Of a DNA stretch of 64,000 nucleotides, positions 60,803 to 64,000 are shown in pieces. The stretch's first letter is position 1; every line of letters begins with the position of its first letter. The DNA comes from JBASEY01 sp049652745 (GTDB lineage: Bacteria > CSSED10-310). Made by a program: the position numbers and the translations under genes. Under the pieces are notes generated by a model. The model saw only the letters and a list, made by a program, of their open reading frames with translations, did not search any database and was not told the origin of the DNA. Location: assembly GCA_049652745.1 (NCBI GenBank), contig JBASEY010000023.1, positions 1 to 64,000 of the forward strand. The letters run 5' to 3'.

Positions 60803-61936
60803 TTATTTATCTTGTAACCAATAGCCAAACTTTATTGGAGTTTCGGATGCTACCGTTGAAAATGGCCAGGCTCGCCAAAACCAGCGCTTTGTGTTTAAAC
60901 GGTTCAAGAGTTCGCTGCTCAGGTGAATAAAAGGTTCAGGTGTTACTTTACCAAACTTGTCAAAAAATATAAAATCATTGGATATTTCGAATACATATCC
61001 GTTTGTTTCAGAGACCGGCCATTGAAGTGTTATGCCATTTGCTTGCGTTGGGAATTCAGCGCCAAATGGTTTATCGGGTTTGAATTTGCGCCAAATGGAG
61101 TCGATGAATTTTTGCATAACCAAGTGTTTTGCTCGAAGTTTGCCGAAATATTTTTCAATAAATTGTAAAGGCGCAGTCTGCCAGGCATATATTTCCGCTT
61201 TCGGCGCTTGTGTGGTTTGTTTGGACTGTCCGAAAAGGTGTACTATTTCAGCATCTGGAACGATAAAAATTTTTTTCCCTTTATAATTGAGGGCCATACA
61301 AAGATCTGTATCTTCATAACCGAGATAGAAGCGTTGATCGAGGCCTCCGAGTGATTTCAACTGATCAGTTCGTATAAAGAACGCAGCGCCACCGATTCCT
61401 TCCACTTGATAAGGATTAGTGGCGCTCCACAGACCGGCATCGAGTTTCCAAATTTCTGAGAGTAATCGTTGTCGTTTAATTGAGGGGAGGCGAGTAAAAA
61501 CGGCATGTGCACGTTCCGGTGTCAGAATTTTCAAACTGCAGACTTCCAGGGTTTTATTATTATCGAGCCAAGTTCTTGGGCCACAAGCACCGGCATCCGG
61601 TTGAGAAGACAAAAAGTTATGAAGTGTGCGCAATGCTCCCGGAAAGAGTTCAGTATCGGGGTTGAGCAGCAAGGTGAACTCACCGGTCGCTTTTTCCAAA
61701 CCCTGATTGTTTGCTTCGGCGAAACCGCAGTTGTGGTCATTCGTGATGATATGGATATCGGGAAAGGTATTTTGAAGCATCTCGATGCTGTCGTCGGCTG
61801 AAGCATTGTCAATAACGATGATTTCGATTTCCGGCTTTGACTGATCGGATAGGATTGAGTCGATACAGCGTTTAAGAAGTTTTGAAGTGTTAAAATTCAC
61901 GATCAAGATGCTTACATGATTATTCATGCAAAGCAT
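60803..61936 (-). CDS. Family 2 glycosyltransferase with C-terminal extension
   Basis: 377 residues. The GT-A domain (5-270) has VSILIVNFNTSKLL, VIDNASADDS, LLLNPDTELF and the acidic acceptor motif YLGYEDTDLCMA. Residues 280-377 form an additional part with WRKFKP, FEISNDFIFFD and GYWLQDK, probably a small beta domain; I do not recognise it. It belongs to the rhamnosyltransferase-like branch, like the two GT2 enzymes at 8.5-12.4 kb. Neither ATG (61936 or 61927) has a clear ribosome-binding site. Divergent from the protein-kinase gene with 56 bp between. Confidence 0.88.
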   Translation of the reverse strand: MLCMNNHVSILIVNFNTSKLLKRCIDSILSDQSKPEIEIIVIDNASADDSIEMLQNTFPDIHIITNDHNCGFAEANNQGLEKATGEFTLLLNPDTELFPGALRTLHNFLSSQPDAGACGPRTWLDNNKTLEVCSLKILTPERAHAVFTRLPSIKRQRLLSEIWKLDAGLWSATNPYQVEGIGGAAFFIRTDQLKSLGGLDQRFYLGYEDTDLCMALNYKGKKIFIVPDAEIVHLFGQSKQTTQAPKAEIYAWQTAPLQFIEKYFGKLRAKHLVMQKFIDSIWRKFKPDKPFGAEFPTQANGITLQWPVSETNGYVFEISNDFIFFDKFGKVTPEPFIHLSSELLNRLNTKRWFWRAWPFSTVASETPIKFGYWLQDK

Positions 61937-61992
61937 GCTAGACTAAAAGGGCTTGATGAGTCCAGAGAAAAGTTGTAATTGGAGTCAAGGTT

Positions 61993-64000
61993 ATGGAGAA
62001 CAGTCTTCCTGGAAACATAGATGGATACCCTGTTGCCAAGGAGTTAGGCAGAGGAGCCTCTGGAATTGTATACCTGGTTAAATTGCCGGGAAGGCAAAAA
62101 TTTGCGGCATTAAAGCTTTTCACCGGAGAATTGACTGATGCCGACATTTTACGTTTTCGCAGGGAATTCGGCGCCTTGGCTCGATGTCGTCATGAAGGTA
62201 TTGTTTCAGTTTATGGTTTGGGAGAGCATGAAAATTCTCCGTATATTTTAATGGAATATGTCAAAGGCAAACCCATAGACATTGCTTTGAGAGACGGTTT
62301 GCGTTTGCATCAACCGTTGACTATGGACCGGATACCGAGATGTATTCAGGTGTTCAGCAGAATTTTACACATCTTGAATTATTTGCATCAACAAAGGATC
62401 GTTCATAGTGACATCAAACCAGCGAACATTTTTATAAACGACAACGATCAAGTAAAAATTTTGGATTTTGGCTTGTCCTGGAACAGATCTGCCTATTCGA
62501 GTTTAAAACCTGGTGGAACCGCCGGTTATCAAGCGCCGGAAATAATTTTGAACAGACCTGTTGACCTCCGCGCTGATCTCTATTCGCTTGGTGTTACATT
62601 TTTTGAAATATTGTCCGGGGTTCATCCTTTCACAGGCTATAAAGATTGGCAGGATTTGCTCGGGAGACAATTAGCAGGCAAATATGCCTCTATAAAGCTG
62701 CTAAACCCTGAAATAGGAGATATTTGGATCTATTTTCTCGATAAGCTCATGGCCCCGGACCCTTCAGAACGATTTTATTCGGGCGCTCAAGCCTTGGTTG
62801 AACTCGACAGAATTTCTTCAGGTTCCGTTTCCACCCAGTCGCCGCCTAATACGGTGCAAGAAGAAATGTGGGGCATACTGAACACCCCTTGGGTTGGCTC
62901 GGACGATCTGATATTGAGTGCCGTGAATTCATTGAACAATGGAAAAAACGTCTGTTTTGACGCTCCTGCCGGGTCAGGTAGGACGCGTTTTTTATACGAA
63001 ATTACTGGAAAGATATCACCGAACAAGCAAGTTTTAAGGATCAATGCTCATTTTGACAAACCGGAAGAATGGATTTCCCAACTTTTCAAATATGTTGTGT
63101 ATACCCAAGAAGTTGATTCCGCTGAAAAAAGAATGATAGAAGATTTCATGTCAGGGAAAAAGAAACCGTTTTCCGGAGCCGAACAAATAACTGAAGATGT
63201 ATTTAAAAGGGCTTTAGTAAACGTTTTAAACAGAAATGAATCAGACGTTTCACTACTGGTAGTTTTAGACGACGCTGATCATGGAACACCGGCTTCTTTA
63301 AGTATTCTCGCTGCGTTGCAGAATGTTCACTGGATCCAAATACTTATCGTAACGGATACGGTTTCTGAAGTTTTTCAGGATGGGTGCGAGATTATCAGTT
63401 GGACGCCTGCAACTCCTGATCATGTCAAAGAGCTGATCCAAAAAATGCTGTCGCCGGCAAGGCCTGTCAGTGACAAGGTTGCATTGTCTCTTCATAGATT
63501 GGCTCAAGGTAAACTGGGTACAATTGTCCAGTTTTTCAAAATTTGGCTTCGATCAGAACATTTGAAATTTCAGGATGGCAGATGGTTTCTGTTGCCTCCA
63601 GCGTCTTTACAACCCGCTTTTTTAGATAGTGATGTGTCTGCTGAATGGATAACAAGACGCCCGGAAATTCAAAGGGTTCTGCCGGAAAACGAACGTTTGG
63701 AACGAGAAATGCTTCGTATGATATCCGTTTCTTATAAACCTGTCACATTTGAGATTTTATCTAAATTTTTTGCCGCTCGAGAACCTTTAATCCTTGAAAC
63801 TTTGGACAAGCTGATAAGAAAAGGTTGGCTGGTCGAGTCTGTAAAAAATGAAGGAATTAAATATAAATTCGAACAAGAGCAAGACAAATCAAGCGTTTAT
63901 GAAACCTTGTCGCCTTTTCATAAACGCTATCTTCATAGAAGAATCCTTGACATAATCTCAAAGATGCCCGGTGCCGATCCGATCGAGTTAGCTGAACATG
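61993..64000 (+). CDS. Ser/Thr protein kinase fused to an ATPase domain (partial, runs off the window)
   Basis: 669 codons visible, no stop; the gene continues past the end. AAGG lies before the ATG. Kinase domain (11-265): glycine loop GRGASGIVY, Lys41 in ALKLF, catalytic loop HSDIKPAN (Asp140, Asn145), DFG (158-160) and APE in YQAPEII. The residue before the catalytic Asp is Ser, so it is a non-RD kinase. From about 295 follows a P-loop ATPase: Walker A APAGSGRTR (about 324-332, Arg where Lys is usual) and Walker B LLVVLDDAD (about 421-429), then helical winged-helix-like segments. This is the kinase-AAA/STAND layout of large signalling proteins such as PknK, which often go on with TPR or GAF and output domains. 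Its input and targets are unknown. Confidence 0.92.
   Translation, partial: MENSLPGNIDGYPVAKELGRGASGIVYLVKLPGRQKFAALKLFTGELTDADILRFRREFGALARCRHEGIVSVYGLGEHENSPYILMEYVKGKPIDIALRDGLRLHQPLTMDRIPRCIQVFSRILHILNYLHQQRIVHSDIKPANIFINDNDQVKILDFGLSWNRSAYSSLKPGGTAGYQAPEIILNRPVDLRADLYSLGVTFFEILSGVHPFTGYKDWQDLLGRQLAGKYASIKLLNPEIGDIWIYFLDKLMAPDPSERFYSGAQALVELDRISSGSVSTQSPPNTVQEEMWGILNTPWVGSDDLILSAVNSLNNGKNVCFDAPAGSGRTRFLYEITGKISPNKQVLRINAHFDKPEEWISQLFKYVVYTQEVDSAEKRMIEDFMSGKKKPFSGAEQITEDVFKRALVNVLNRNESDVSLLVVLDDADHGTPASLSILAALQNVHWIQILIVTDTVSEVFQDGCEIISWTPATPDHVKELIQKMLSPARPVSDKVALSLHRLAQGKLGTIVQFFKIWLRSEHLKFQDGRWFLLPPASLQPAFLDSDVSAEWITRRPEIQRVLPENERLEREMLRMISVSYKPVTFEILSKFFAAREPLILETLDKLIRKGWLVESVKNEGIKYKFEQEQDKSSVYETLSPFHKRYLHRRILDIISKMPGADPIELAEH

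Overview
The window comes from a Gram-negative bacterium: it has a TonB-dependent outer-membrane receptor, many Sec signal peptides and an HtrB-like acyltransferase. Several secreted proteins carry Pro/Thr linkers, dockerin modules and gingipain-type (C25) peptidase domains. That mix suggests an uncultured, protein-degrading lineage, probably a candidate phylum. The sequence alone does not let me name the phylum.

Layout. (1) 0-7 kb, minus strand: a small secreted protein, a C25 peptidase and a legumain-like C13 peptidase; the two peptidases end in FN3-like, jelly-roll and dockerin modules. (2) 7-15.5 kb: glutamine synthetase, a coupled glycosyltransferase/acyltransferase operon and a convergent YfhO-like membrane protein. 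(3) 15.5-21.9 kb, minus strand: EF-G, then a cobalamin-riboswitch operon (TonB-dependent receptor plus secreted beta-propeller). (4) 22-31.8 kb, plus strand: a peptidase island S1 - C25 - C25 - S1 - M55. (5) 31.8-37 kb: two GT-C-like membrane proteins flanking a small RHH-like protein, then an RNA methyltransferase. (6) 37.2-42 kb: a membrane-anchored thioredoxin that needs an in-frame UGA read as selenocysteine, an exported isoaspartyl methyltransferase, a PrsK-like histidine kinase and an unknown protein. (7) 42-51.6 kb: a fourth C25 peptidase, an M61 peptidase, a membrane protein, an MFS transporter, a small dockerin protein and a membrane protein. (8) 51.8-55.8 kb: B12-binding radical SAM protein, YedF and a selenocysteine-containing SelD, convergent with a TauE/SafE permease. 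(9) 55.7-64 kb: a NYN-LOTUS protein, a DHH phosphoesterase, an acyltransferase, a YugP-like protease, GrpE, a GT2 enzyme, and a Ser/Thr kinase-ATPase that runs off the end.

How the parts connect. All four C25 peptidase genes have a near-consensus sigma-54 (-24/-12) promoter about 45-60 bp before the start codon, so they look like one RpoN regulon. The secreted peptidases end in one of two alternative modules after a Pro/Thr linker: a four-cysteine dockerin, or a ~115-residue domain that I do not recognise. Both ends occur on C25 enzymes, so they look like interchangeable localisation modules. A second theme is trace-nutrient redox biology: B12 uptake under a riboswitch, a B12-dependent radical SAM enzyme, and selenium metabolism with two UGA-recoded genes, one of them a thioredoxin-like selenoprotein that plain ORF calling shortens by 61 codons.

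No tRNA, rRNA, CRISPR array, insertion sequence or phage gene was seen.
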